Assembly: GCF_009846755.1 (NCBI RefSeq)
Contig: NZ_AQOR01000009.1
Location: forward strand, 1 to 64,000
DNA length: 64,000 nucleotides
Direction: 5' to 3'
DNA from: Alcanivorax sp. S71-1-4
GTDB taxonomy: Bacteria; Pseudomonadota; Gammaproteobacteria; Pseudomonadales; Alcanivoracaceae
Within the stretch, counting starts at the first letter, position 1. Each line of letters begins with the position of its first letter. Below are positions 51,571 through 59,200 of this stretch, piece by piece. The notes under the pieces are model-generated. The model ran no database searches. It was not told the DNA's origin and saw only the letters and a list, made by a program, of their open reading frames with translations. The position numbers and the translations under genes were made by a program.

Positions 51571-51820
51571 CGGCGTCGGTCTCCCTTGTCGTCGCTTTCA
51601 GGTCGGTGGCGCGGTCGGTGCGGCGCAGCCGAGCGCGCGCGTTGAGGCCGGCGCGGCGATCGCCGGGGGTCGAGCCGGTGTAGATCGGAGGCAGGCCCGG
51701 CTTGGTGAACTTCAGGTGTCCGCCAGGCGTGCGAACGACCTCCCAGCCTTCCTTCAGGGCGAAGTCGATGAGCGGCTTCAACCGCTTGTTTAGACGATGT
51801 AGGGAGCGCGCGGTGGTCAT
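51563..51820 (-). CDS. Small HicA-like protein (shi position)
   Basis: An 85-residue protein with LIDFALKEGWEVVRTPGGHL followed by KFTKPGLPP, which resembles the double-stranded RNA-binding fold of HicA toxins, with a single His (GGHLKF). No HicB antitoxin is nearby. It occupies the place of the shi gene of ICEclc, reported to impair growth of transfer-competent cells. ATG 51820 overlaps parA by 4 bp. Confidence 0.65.
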   Translation of the reverse strand: MTTARSLHRLNKRLKPLIDFALKEGWEVVRTPGGHLKFTKPGLPPIYTGSTPGDRRAGLNARARLRRTDRATDLKATTRETDADG

Positions 51821-52668
51821 GTGTTGCCCCTCCGGTGCGTCCCCGCTTTCAGCCGAGTGAACGAGGGTTCCCAATTCGGCAGCAGTTCGCAGGCGAGTGC
51901 GCGCATCGTGTCGAAGGCGGCTAGCGTCGTCCGTCCTGTTGGCCGCCGGTGCTCCACGCGATGCACAGGGAGGGCCTGGGTCGATGCGCGTGGATAGGCT
52001 TCGATGGCGGGGATACTGGTATCGAGTACGGCGATGCCGGGCTCGGACTGGAACAGGTCGCGCAATGCCTGCTGTATGAGACGCGCGTTGCTGGAAACCG
52101 GATGCACGCGGTTGATGAGCAGGCGTAGCGGCGGCGGCTCGATGCCGAGGCGCTGGTATGGCGCGATGTCCCGCATCAGTTGCAAGGTGCCGCGCCGGAA
52201 CTCGCGAGCGGCGAGGATTTCCGGCGTGACCGGCGACACCGCTAGATCGGAGGCCAGCACGGCCATCTCCAGCAGGACACTGCGCGCGCCCTGCGTGTCG
52301 ATCAGCAGCAGGTCGTAGTGTTCGTGGAATGCGGGCAACAGATTGCGCAGCCGGAGCCGCCCGTCCGGCGCGTGCAGCAACAGGGTGTTCAACTGCCCTT
52401 TGTCGTCGTTGGAGAGCACCAGGTCCAGGCCAGCGATCGCGGTACGCGACACCAGCCGGCCGATGTCCTGCTCGTTGAAAGCCAGCAACTCGTAGATGCC
52501 GGCGGGGGCGCGCGTTTGCAGCTCGAAATAGCTCGACAAAGTGGGCTGCACGTCCAGGTCCAGCAGCAGCACGCGCAGCCCTGCGTCGGCCGCGAAGCCG
52601 CCCAGGTTGGCCGCCGTGGTCGTCTTGCCCACGCCGCCCTTGGTCGAAATGATGGATACCACCTGCAT
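51817..52668 (-). CDS. parA: ParA-family partition ATPase
   Basis: A 283-residue ParA/MinD-type ATPase. The deviant Walker A STKGGVGKTTTAANLG is at residues about 8-23, with DLDVQPTLSSYF (motif near 37-48) and LLLIDTQGA (Walker B, about 118-126). It should act with the ParB-like protein in maintenance of the excised element; in ICEclc it also belongs to the bistability operon. It follows alpA by 44 bp. Confidence 0.93.
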   Translation of the reverse strand: MQVVSIISTKGGVGKTTTAANLGGFAADAGLRVLLLDLDVQPTLSSYFELQTRAPAGIYELLAFNEQDIGRLVSRTAIAGLDLVLSNDDKGQLNTLLLHAPDGRLRLRNLLPAFHEHYDLLLIDTQGARSVLLEMAVLASDLAVSPVTPEILAAREFRRGTLQLMRDIAPYQRLGIEPPPLRLLINRVHPVSSNARLIQQALRDLFQSEPGIAVLDTSIPAIEAYPRASTQALPVHRVEHRRPTGRTTLAAFDTMRALACELLPNWEPSFTRLKAGTHRRGNT

Positions 52669-52712
52669 GGGCTTCTCCTCACGGAATGGAACGAACCGGA
52701 AAAGGAGAAGCG

Positions 52713-52931
52713 TCAGGCGCGTTCTTTGAGGCGATCAGCGATCCACTGGTCGATCTCGGTCGAGTCCCAGCCCACTGCGCGCACGCCCAAACGCAGCGCC
52801 TTGGGGAACCTTCCCTTTTTCATCAATGAATAGATGTGAGCGCGCTTGAAGCCGGTCTTGGCTTCGACTTCGGCGCGGCGCAGGATGCGACGTTCAACCG
52901 GCGTCGCCGGGGCGGTGGTCTGCGAAGACAT
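52713..52931 (-). CDS. alpA: AlpA-family DNA-binding regulator
   Basis: A 72-residue protein with an excisionase-like winged HTH: ILRRAEVEAKTGFKRAHIYS followed by LMKKGRFPKALRLGVRAVGW. AlpA-type proteins activate or repress ICE and prophage genes. ATG 52931 was chosen; a longer frame to 52985 would enter the promoter. In ICEclc alpA starts the operon that BisR activates. Confidence 0.9.
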   Translation of the reverse strand: MSSQTTAPATPVERRILRRAEVEAKTGFKRAHIYSLMKKGRFPKALRLGVRAVGWDSTEIDQWIADRLKERA

Positions 52932-53007
52932 GGTGGGCACTCCTTGACGCTCATCGGCGCTGTTCGGAAAGTGCCTCGTATTCAATAGCGCACAGGAACC
53001 GTTTGCA

Positions 53008-53042
53008 CTGCAATTGCAGACGGTGTGACTGCAATTGCAGTC
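53008..53042. promoter_or_regulatory. Paired palindromic operators upstream of alpA
   Basis: CTGCAATTGCAG occurs at 53008-53019 and 53029-53040, 21 bp apart (two helical turns); the second extends to the 16-bp palindrome GACTGCAATTGCAGTC (53027-53042) that reaches the stop codon of the 253-aa gene. Tandem same-face sites upstream of alpA suit a cooperative activator such as BisR. Confidence 0.65.
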
Positions 53043-53802
53043 AGCGTGCGCTGGCGTCCAGATGCCGCTTTGCCTCGGCGAATTTCGCCCATAGGGTGCG
53101 TTCGCTGATTCCCGGTCGGCCTTCGTAGTGGGCGAGCAGTGCGCTGATGACGGAATCCATCGTCTCGAATGATGAATACGGCATGCCGCCCGGCGACTTG
53201 CCGAGCAGCAGCGTCAGCAGCCCGCCAACGATGTTGAGATAGGTAGTTTCGCTGCGGGGTGTGACCTCGCGACCTGCCGAGTCCCAGCTTTCGGCCTGCC
53301 TGCACAGGAGCTTATGTTGCTCATGCAGCGTGCTGAAGGATTGTTCGCGGTCCGCGAGGCGAATCTTGAGTGCTTCCTGTTCGGCCAGCAGCGTTTGAAC
53401 GGTTTCGATGCTGACCGCCGGGTGGAGCCGGCGCTCTATCGCGTCGAAAAGAAAGGCAGGTCTCTGGTCGGGGTAGAAGCGCGACATCCATGTCTTGAGA
53501 TCGACGTGCCGAACGGTGAGACCTGGATCATCGATCAGCGAAGCGTCGTCGCAGGTAATGCCGGCTTTGCCATACAGGAGGTCGCCATTCCTGATCGCGT
53601 CGAACATGCGCTCGGTGTTGAGACGAAGCATCGGCCATCTTGGAAAATCCCCGGCATCGGGAATTTGCCTGGTTCCCAAGGTGTCGAGAATGTGGGTTTC
53701 AAACCGGATCAGTCTGCTCCATCGGATGGCTGCCTCAATGGGTCGATAAAACACTTTGGAATGGTGAGGGGCGCTTGTCTTGCGCGTTTCTGTGCCAGCC
53801 AT
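53041..53802 (-). CDS. BisR-like transfer-competence regulator
   Basis: A 253-residue protein with no Pfam-type motif that I can see: a helical N-terminus (FYRPIEAAIRWSRLIRFETH), a central segment PSVDLKTW-like (RHVDLKTWMSRFYPDQRPAF) and a coiled helix near 140-165. Size (BisR of ICEclc is 251 residues as I recall), position directly before alpA-parA-shi and lack of a known domain all match BisR, which relays the start signal of bistable ICEclc activation. Some relatives are misannotated as receptor tyrosine kinases. Confidence 0.65.
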   Translation of the reverse strand: MAGTETRKTSAPHHSKVFYRPIEAAIRWSRLIRFETHILDTLGTRQIPDAGDFPRWPMLRLNTERMFDAIRNGDLLYGKAGITCDDASLIDDPGLTVRHVDLKTWMSRFYPDQRPAFLFDAIERRLHPAVSIETVQTLLAEQEALKIRLADREQSFSTLHEQHKLLCRQAESWDSAGREVTPRSETTYLNIVGGLLTLLLGKSPGGMPYSSFETMDSVISALLAHYEGRPGISERTLWAKFAEAKRHLDASAR

Positions 53803-54463
53803 CCGTCTCCTCCGACAATGCTTCCGGGTTTCACTTGGACGGATATCGTCTTGCTGCTGTCGCCGCCTGAGTGCGATCCAGCAAAGGTAGGACTGGTGGT
53901 ATGGCTAGTGCTATGAGGATATGTCAGGGCGCTGTATCCTCAACTTCTTCGATTCCTGCCATTTCGCAGACAGTCCTGATTTCATAGTGGCCAAGTGCTT
54001 CCGTCTCCCGGTTGGGGTTGGTTGGGGCGGATATTGGAGTCTTCTTGCTTGTAACGGCACCGTAAAGACCTGACAGGTCTTGATGGAATGTCGTCGTGCT
54101 ACAGGCTTGGTTCAGACCCGGAAAGTCTCAAGGCTGACGCGCTTGGCGGCCTACAACGAATTCTTGGATCGGCGCCGTTTGGAGCGAGCGCGATGCTGGC
54201 TTACACCTATAAAGCCAGAGTGCATACGCATGTCGTGTTGGCAGCGGTCTGGCGGCGGAAAGCGCGGCGACACATACCGCACAGGTCTTGATGGAGACCT
54301 AAAAAGAAACGGCTTTGGGTCGCTGTGGCGCCCTAAATGTGGCATCAATCGCGTCGTCGGTGGATAGCGGGTTGCTCCAGCTCGCCGACATCCGTGGGCC
54401 GGTGAAGCCGCTCTGCAACCGGGGGTGCTGCCAAGATTTTGTTGCCATACAGGGGCGCCGGAT
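53803..54463. other. Gap between the bistability module and the metal cargo, no convincing gene
   Basis: 661 bp with no supported coding sequence. It holds a 15-bp direct repeat ACAGGTCTTGATGGA at 54073-54087 and 54281-54295, each part of an inverted repeat (AGACCTG-A-CAGGTCT at 54066-54080; AGGTCT-TGATGG-AGACCT at 54283-54300). A plus-strand frame at 54080-54367 lacks a family pattern. In ICEclc the element end lies about 1.5 kb beyond bisR, so an old attachment end could be here, but no tRNA fragment was found. Confidence 0.4.
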
Positions 54464-55348
54464 TTACGTGGCGACCTTGCTTGCCCGGCGAATAAAGCTG
54501 CTCAACTGTTCGGACGGCTCGATATCGGGCCTCAACAAGTAGGTCGTGAGCATGATGGAATGTCCGGCCAGAGGGCGTGCGACCACATCCGTGGTTTTGC
54601 ATGCTGAAATGTGTGCTGCGCTGGAGAACCCGATGCCATAGCCTGCCGCCACCAGCGCCAACATCAGATCATGCGTGGCCACGTGTTCGGCCACGGTCGG
54701 CTGCGCACCCGCTGTTTGCAGCAGGCGCTCCAACTGCTGACTGCAACCCTTGCAGACTTCGGGATGGCAAAGCACCAATGGATAGTTCAGTACCTCGTCC
54801 AGCGGCACGCGCTTATGTGCCAGCAAGGGATGCCTGGCCGGCACAGCCACGACCAGCGGATCACGCCAGACCGGCTCGGCGATGAGTCCTTCCTCGACTT
54901 CATCGGCGAGTGTGAAGCCGACATCGTACATATCGTTGCGTAGACCTTTCAGTTGCTGCGAGAACGGCATCTCCGACAGCCGGATCTCGACTTCCGGTTC
55001 TTCTTCTCTACACAGGGCGAGCAGCGTGCTTAAGCGGACTCGGGCGATACCGTCGGAAAGGGCGATGCGCAACGTACCGCGATAGCCAGTGGCCGCAGCC
55101 TTGGCATTTGCTTTGGCTTGTTCCAGGAACATAAGGACGCGACGAGCATCTTCCAGGAAGACCTGGCCGGCCCAGGTCAGGCGTGTGCCACGGGATGCGC
55201 GTTCGAGGAGGACGACGCCCAGGTCGGATTCGAGATTCTTGATGGTCCGCGACAGGGGAGATTGCTCAATGTGCAGGCGCTCGGCGGCCCGGCTGAAATG
55301 CAGCTCTTCGGCCACGGCAATAAAGCATCGAAGATGGCGTAACTCCAT
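54464..55348 (-). CDS. LysR-family transcriptional regulator
   Basis: A 294-residue LTTR: N-terminal winged HTH (MELRHLRCFIAVAEELHFSR with AAERLHIEQSPLSRTIKNLE) and a periplasmic-binding-type effector domain. CHPEVCKGCSQQLERLL (about residue 190) has three cysteines that could sense metal or thiol state. It lies between the cop genes and the BisR-like gene, on the same strand as both. It might regulate the metal genes, or play the role of TciR, the LysR protein that activates bisR in ICEclc. ATG 55348 was chosen for the canonical LTTR start. Confidence 0.88.
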   Translation of the reverse strand: MELRHLRCFIAVAEELHFSRAAERLHIEQSPLSRTIKNLESDLGVVLLERASRGTRLTWAGQVFLEDARRVLMFLEQAKANAKAAATGYRGTLRIALSDGIARVRLSTLLALCREEEPEVEIRLSEMPFSQQLKGLRNDMYDVGFTLADEVEEGLIAEPVWRDPLVVAVPARHPLLAHKRVPLDEVLNYPLVLCHPEVCKGCSQQLERLLQTAGAQPTVAEHVATHDLMLALVAAGYGIGFSSAAHISACKTTDVVARPLAGHSIMLTTYLLRPDIEPSEQLSSFIRRASKVAT

Positions 55349-55422
55349 GAGATACTCTCCATTCGTGCGCAATATCCATGACGGCACTATTCAATTGATG
55401 CCCGCTACTTCTCGGGAGGAGT

Positions 55423-56367
55423 TCATCCATGAGGGCTGAGGGTGCCGAGTACCGCTACGCTTACCAGAATCAGGAGCGCGATCGTCGCCTCGATGGTCAC
55501 ACTCAGTCGCAGGTGCTGTGCAGAGTGCGAGGGGGCGCCGGTATGGATGTCACGTTCGAGCCGGGGCACCAACCACCAGCGATGCAGGGCGGCGAGGCCC
55601 AGCATCGCAGCGAACAGCGCCAGCTTGAGCAGCATCAGGTTGCCGTGCCGGCTGTGAAACAGCGGTGCGATGGACCAGCCGACCAGATCCCCGTAGTGAA
55701 GGATGCCGGTCACCACCAGGACACCGACGAAGACGGTGCCTGGGCGCGAAAAGGTGTGCAGTGCCCGCCACAGCATGTGCAAGCCCTCACCCGCCGCGGG
55801 CTTTCCGTGTCGAACGAACAGAATCAGCAAGGCGAAGATGGCCCCGATCCAGCCGCCGGCAGCGAGCAGGTGCGCCATACCAGCCACCAGCCGCACCGTA
55901 CCACTCACACCCTCGCCACTGGCAGCGTGTCCGTTCCACGCCAGGCTGACCAGCGCCACACCGGCCAGCAGGGTCACTCGCCGAATGGGGAATGGGCGCT
56001 CGGCGCGCTGCGACTGCCAGCCGAGTACAGCAAGCAGCAGAACCAGCAGGAATGCTCGCGTCAGCCCGGCGCGCCCAGCGGCGGTGTCGAACAGATACCA
56101 GGCCAAGTCGTCCCGCGCCAGATCGGAAACCGCGATCCCCATGATGCCAGCCGTGCTGCGGGCAATCTCAATGCCCACCAGCGCCAAGCCGAGCACCCCA
56201 CAGAACAGGAGCCCGAGGGTCAAGGACGATTTGGGCGGTGGGGAGCGCTTATCGCCGCTGATCGTTGAGGCGGCCGGACCGTACCAAGCGAATAGCGGCA
56301 ATCCGAACAACAACATCAGGTCCAGGTACTGCATGAACCGAAGCGCGTAGTCGGGAAGACTGGACAT
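55423..56367 (-). CDS. copD: Copper resistance protein CopD
   Basis: A 314-residue inner-membrane protein with about eight membrane segments and the CopD pattern NGHAASGEGVSGTVRLVAGM, ALAAGGWIGAIFALL-like (HLLAAGGWIGAIFALLILFV) and FSRPGTVFVGVLVVTGILHY. CopD works with CopC in copper uptake or handling across the inner membrane. It is 15 bp after copC, in the same operon. Confidence 0.9.
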   Translation of the reverse strand: MSSLPDYALRFMQYLDLMLLFGLPLFAWYGPAASTISGDKRSPPPKSSLTLGLLFCGVLGLALVGIEIARSTAGIMGIAVSDLARDDLAWYLFDTAAGRAGLTRAFLLVLLLAVLGWQSQRAERPFPIRRVTLLAGVALVSLAWNGHAASGEGVSGTVRLVAGMAHLLAAGGWIGAIFALLILFVRHGKPAAGEGLHMLWRALHTFSRPGTVFVGVLVVTGILHYGDLVGWSIAPLFHSRHGNLMLLKLALFAAMLGLAALHRWWLVPRLERDIHTGAPSHSAQHLRLSVTIEATIALLILVSVAVLGTLSPHG

Positions 56368-56382
56368 GATGTTGGCGTCCGC

Positions 56383-56769
56383 TCATTTGATGGTGAAGCT
56401 GTATTCGCCAGTCATCGGATGGTTGTCATCACCGACGGCGCGCCATTGCACGTGGTAGACGCCTACTCCGAGGGGATTATGCAACGTAGCGCGTAGCGTC
56501 TTGCCGTCGTCAATGAGGTCAACTTCGATGTGCTCGACTTTCTCTGCGGCCCCGCCGTCCTTTATGACGCTCAGCTCCAAGCGCGAGGCGCGAAGCACAA
56601 GCCGTTCACTGAAGACGAGATCGATCTGCTGCGGTGTCGCGACAACAGCATCGGCCGTCGGTGTGGAATTGACGAGGGAGATATGGGCCTGAGCGACCGA
56701 TGTGATCAGCAAGCCGGTCGCAAGACAGGCACCAACAATCAGAGAGCGAAATTGAGTAGTACGGTTCAT
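56383..56769 (-). CDS. copC: Periplasmic copper-binding protein CopC
   Basis: A 128-residue CopC: signal peptide to about residue 28 (SVAQA), then a mature N-terminal His (HISLVNSTPTADAVVA) that belongs to the Cu(II) site, with DDNHPMTGEYSFTIK at the end (second ligand His). Beta-sandwich of the usual length. ATG 56769 is used; ATG 56775, two codons earlier, is closer to a GAGG site and equally possible. Confidence 0.92.
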   Translation of the reverse strand: MNRTTQFRSLIVGACLATGLLITSVAQAHISLVNSTPTADAVVATPQQIDLVFSERLVLRASRLELSVIKDGGAAEKVEHIEVDLIDDGKTLRATLHNPLGVGVYHVQWRAVGDDNHPMTGEYSFTIK

Positions 56770-56792
56770 GTGCATTACACCTCTTCCTATGT

Positions 56793-57068
56793 TTAAGAAT
56801 TTCGGCTGCAGCAACTCCGGTCGCCGCCTCCTGTTGATTGGCTGGACAGGGTGTCGCCGCCTGCTAGACGCGCGGGATACCCGGCCTGTTGCAACGTCGA
56901 CAGCAGCGGATCGTTGCCTTGATCGAAGTTGCCTCGAACTCGAACGCGGCCGGTGGCCAAATGCACTTCCACGGCATCGACTCCCGGCAGCTCTTTCAGC
57001 GCATCGGTGACTTTCGCGATACATGAGCCGCAGCTCATGCCCTGGACGTCGAGATCCACTGTGTTCAT
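56793..57068 (-). CDS. Heavy-metal-associated domain protein (CopZ/MerP-like)
   Basis: A 91-residue cytosolic metallochaperone-like protein. One HMA domain with GMSCGSC (Cys13, Cys16) and the ferredoxin-like pattern LPGVDAVEVHLATGRVRVRG. The C-terminal 20 residues after the domain hold a second CC pair (RSCCSRNS), unusual for CopZ. It has no signal peptide. It sits between DUF411 and copC in the same direction. Confidence 0.85.
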   Translation of the reverse strand: MNTVDLDVQGMSCGSCIAKVTDALKELPGVDAVEVHLATGRVRVRGNFDQGNDPLLSTLQQAGYPARLAGGDTLSSQSTGGGDRSCCSRNS

Positions 57069-57129
57069 GATTGTGTTCTCCTCTTGATCCCGAAGGTCAC
57101 CGGGGACATTGGCGGTTTCATCGCATCGA

Positions 57130-57597
57130 TCAGCGATAGGCTTGATAGACGCTGGTGCTGCCATCGACATGGATCAGCAGAACGTCGTAGGGGTCTTTGC
57201 GGTCGCCATAGAGCGGGCCGTCCATGCCAGGTGACCCGATCGGCATACCTGGTACGGCCAGGCCGATCGCCTCGGGCTTTTCTTTCAGGAGACGTTTGAT
57301 ATCGGCAGCGGGTACATGGCCTTCGATGGCATAGCCGCCGATTCTGGCGGTATGGCAGGAGCCAAACTGCTTGGCAATGCCGAGCCGTTCGCGTATGCCG
57401 GTGTTGCCGGTATTGGAAGTACGCACCTGGATGCCCACTTCTTCAAGATGCTGGACCCATTCGTTGCAGCAGCCACAGTTGGGGTCTTTCCAGACTTCTG
57501 CGCTCAGCTCCGATGCGGTTGCCACATTAGTACCGAGCATGGACGACAGAAACAGGCCCGCCAACCAGACGCGGTATTTGATAGTGACATTCATCAT
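57130..57597 (-). CDS. DUF411 periplasmic metal-binding protein
   Basis: A 155-residue exported protein of DUF411, often called CopG in copper islands. Signal peptide to about residue 28; VWKDPNCGCCNEWVQHLEE holds a C-x-C-C site, and SCHTARIGGYAIEGHVPAAD and PGMPIGSPGM complete the family. It is the first gene of the minus-strand cop operon. Confidence 0.88.
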   Translation of the reverse strand: MMNVTIKYRVWLAGLFLSSMLGTNVATASELSAEVWKDPNCGCCNEWVQHLEEVGIQVRTSNTGNTGIRERLGIAKQFGSCHTARIGGYAIEGHVPAADIKRLLKEKPEAIGLAVPGMPIGSPGMDGPLYGDRKDPYDVLLIHVDGSTSVYQAYR

Positions 57598-57741
57598 GCT
57601 CGGCTCCGTGACTCTTTAACTGTCGGTACAGGGGGATTCATGGCGCTTGGCTGTGGTTCAAAGCCCGAAATGCACCATGCGTCTTCATACCGATGCTAGA
57701 GAGCAGGCGCTGTCAGACAAATGACCCGCGCGTTACATTTA

Positions 57742-57758
57742 TGTCATTCACTTGTCAT
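57742..57758 (-). promoter_or_regulatory. Direct repeat ATGACA-N5-ATGACA upstream of the cop operon
   Basis: On the minus strand ATGACA appears twice with 11-bp periodicity, about 145 bp before the DUF411 start. Spacing of one helical turn suits an OmpR-type response regulator, but no such regulator is encoded in the window. Confidence 0.35.
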
Positions 57759-57913
57759 CTACGCGGGTTCCGCGCAGCAATCAGACAACTGCTTTGCGGT
57801 CGCCTGCTCGGGCCGGGGAGGCGCTGAACTGCCAGTGACATAACGCGATAGGTTCAGATGGCGATGGACGATCCAAACGAAAAGAGACACCCGGCTTAGA
57901 GCCCGCACAGAAG

Positions 57914-57949
57914 AAACCGATTGACGGTCGGTTTTTCAAAAATTATACT
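57914..57949 (+). promoter_or_regulatory. Sigma70 promoter with overlapping operator AAACCGA-N7-TCGGTTT
   Basis: TTGACG (57921-57926), 17 bp, TATACT (57944-57949) is a strong rightward promoter. The palindrome AAACCGA (57914-57920) / TCGGTTT (57928-57934) surrounds the -35 box with TTGACGG in the centre. The same palindrome recurs at 60637-60657. The promoter points to the BlaI-like gene but an IS element now starts 14 bp downstream of the -10. Confidence 0.75.
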
Positions 57950-57962
57950 CTGAACTTCCTAA

Positions 57963-59172
57963 GGATGCTCTGCACAACCCACCTAATCGGCGACAATCCG
58001 ATTCCGGCAGGGGCATGTTGAAGGGAGTCACATGAAGCAGCGGAGTCTGTCCGAGACCCGGTTTGACCGTCGCCCCAAGGCGACCAAGCGTCAGCGGTTT
58101 CTTTCCGAGATGGATGCGGTGATTCCTTGGGCCCGGCTGATGGTGCTGGTGGACCCGGTACAGCCTAAGCGTGGTGGCAAGGGTGGTCGTAAAGCCTTCT
58201 CTGCCGAGACCATGTTGCGGATTCACTTCATGCAGCAGTGGTTTGCCCTGTCGGACCCGGCGATGGAAGAAGCGCTTCACGACGTACTGGTGATGCGCCT
58301 GTTTGCGGGGCTCGATGCCGGTGATGATCTGATCCCGGATGAGAGTTCGATCCTGCGGTTTCGGCATCGGCTGGAAGCGCACGGTGTTGCCGATCAGTTG
58401 CTGACCGAGGTCAACGCCGTCCTGGTGGAGCAAGGGCTGATGCTCAAGGCGGGAACGATTGTCGATGCCACGCTGATTCACGCGCCCAGTTCGACCAAGA
58501 ACAGCAGTGGCCAGCGGGACCCTGAGATGCACCAAACCAAGAAGGGTAACAACTGGTATTTCGGCTGCAAGGCCCATATCGGCACCGACGCCGACTCGGG
58601 GCTGACGCACAGCGTGGTGGTGACCCCCGCCAACATCAACGACGTCACTCAGGCCCATGCACTGTTGCATGGGGAAGAACATCAAGCCTTTGGTGATGCG
58701 GGTTATCAGGGCGTTGAGAAGCGCGAAGAGCATCAGGGCAGCGCCACGCAGTGGCATGTCGCCATGAGACCCGGCAAGCGGCGCAGCCTGCCGGACACGC
58801 CGCTGGGGCGACTCATCAACCAGATCGAGCAAGCCAAGGCTCGGATACGCGCCAAGGTCGAACATCCCTTTCGGGTGATCAAGCGCCAGTTCGGCTACTT
58901 GAAGACCCGCTACCGGGGCCTGGCCAAGAACCGCGCCCAGATCGTCACCCTGTTTGCCCTCTCCAACCTGTTTCAGGCGAGGCGACGATTGATACTGGCA
59001 GGCGAGGTGTGTCCGTGAAACGGGTTTTGCAGAGCAATGCCCTCGAAATCGGGCATATCGCGTCTGACCGAGCCGCCGACCGCACCAAGGACGCGCCGTC
59101 ACCATGGGCTGGGCCGTGATGACGGAGTCAAACACGAATCGCCAGCGCCGACAGCATCAGTGCAGAGCATCC
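57963..59172 (+). mobile_element. IS5-family insertion sequence with intact ends
   Basis: A 1210-bp element bounded by 13-bp terminal inverted repeats GGATGCTCTGCAC (57963-57975) and GTGCAGAGCATCC (59160-59172), flanked by a 4-bp target duplication CTAA (57959-57962 and 59173-59176), which fits the YTAR target of IS5. It carries one transposase gene and looks complete and recent. Confidence 0.93.
58032..59018 (+). CDS. IS5-family transposase
   Basis: A 328-residue DDE transposase, full length. The N-terminal part has MLRIHFMQQWFALSDPAMEE and ESSILRFRHRLEAHGVADQL; catalytic residues are in GTIVDATLIHAP (first Asp), HQAFGDAGYQGVEKREEH (second Asp) and KARIRAKVEHPFRVIKRQFG (Glu of the Y-R-E motif region). 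No frameshift is present. Confidence 0.95.
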   Translation: MKQRSLSETRFDRRPKATKRQRFLSEMDAVIPWARLMVLVDPVQPKRGGKGGRKAFSAETMLRIHFMQQWFALSDPAMEEALHDVLVMRLFAGLDAGDDLIPDESSILRFRHRLEAHGVADQLLTEVNAVLVEQGLMLKAGTIVDATLIHAPSSTKNSSGQRDPEMHQTKKGNNWYFGCKAHIGTDADSGLTHSVVVTPANINDVTQAHALLHGEEHQAFGDAGYQGVEKREEHQGSATQWHVAMRPGKRRSLPDTPLGRLINQIEQAKARIRAKVEHPFRVIKRQFGYLKTRYRGLAKNRAQIVTLFALSNLFQARRRLILAGEVCP

Positions 59173-59200
59173 CTAAGTCAAGAAATTGAGGTTCAACCGT

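Noticed and set aside
51563-51820. Complete HicAB toxin-antitoxin system
   Set aside because: No HicB-like gene adjoins; the neighbours are parA and the ParB-like gene.
54080-54367. 95-codon plus-strand frame in the gap before the LysR gene
   Set aside because: No ribosome-binding site or recognisable family; it spans the direct repeats.
53803-54463. tRNA-derived attachment site at the end of the ICE
   Set aside because: No cloverleaf or tRNA 3' end could be recognised on either strand in this gap.
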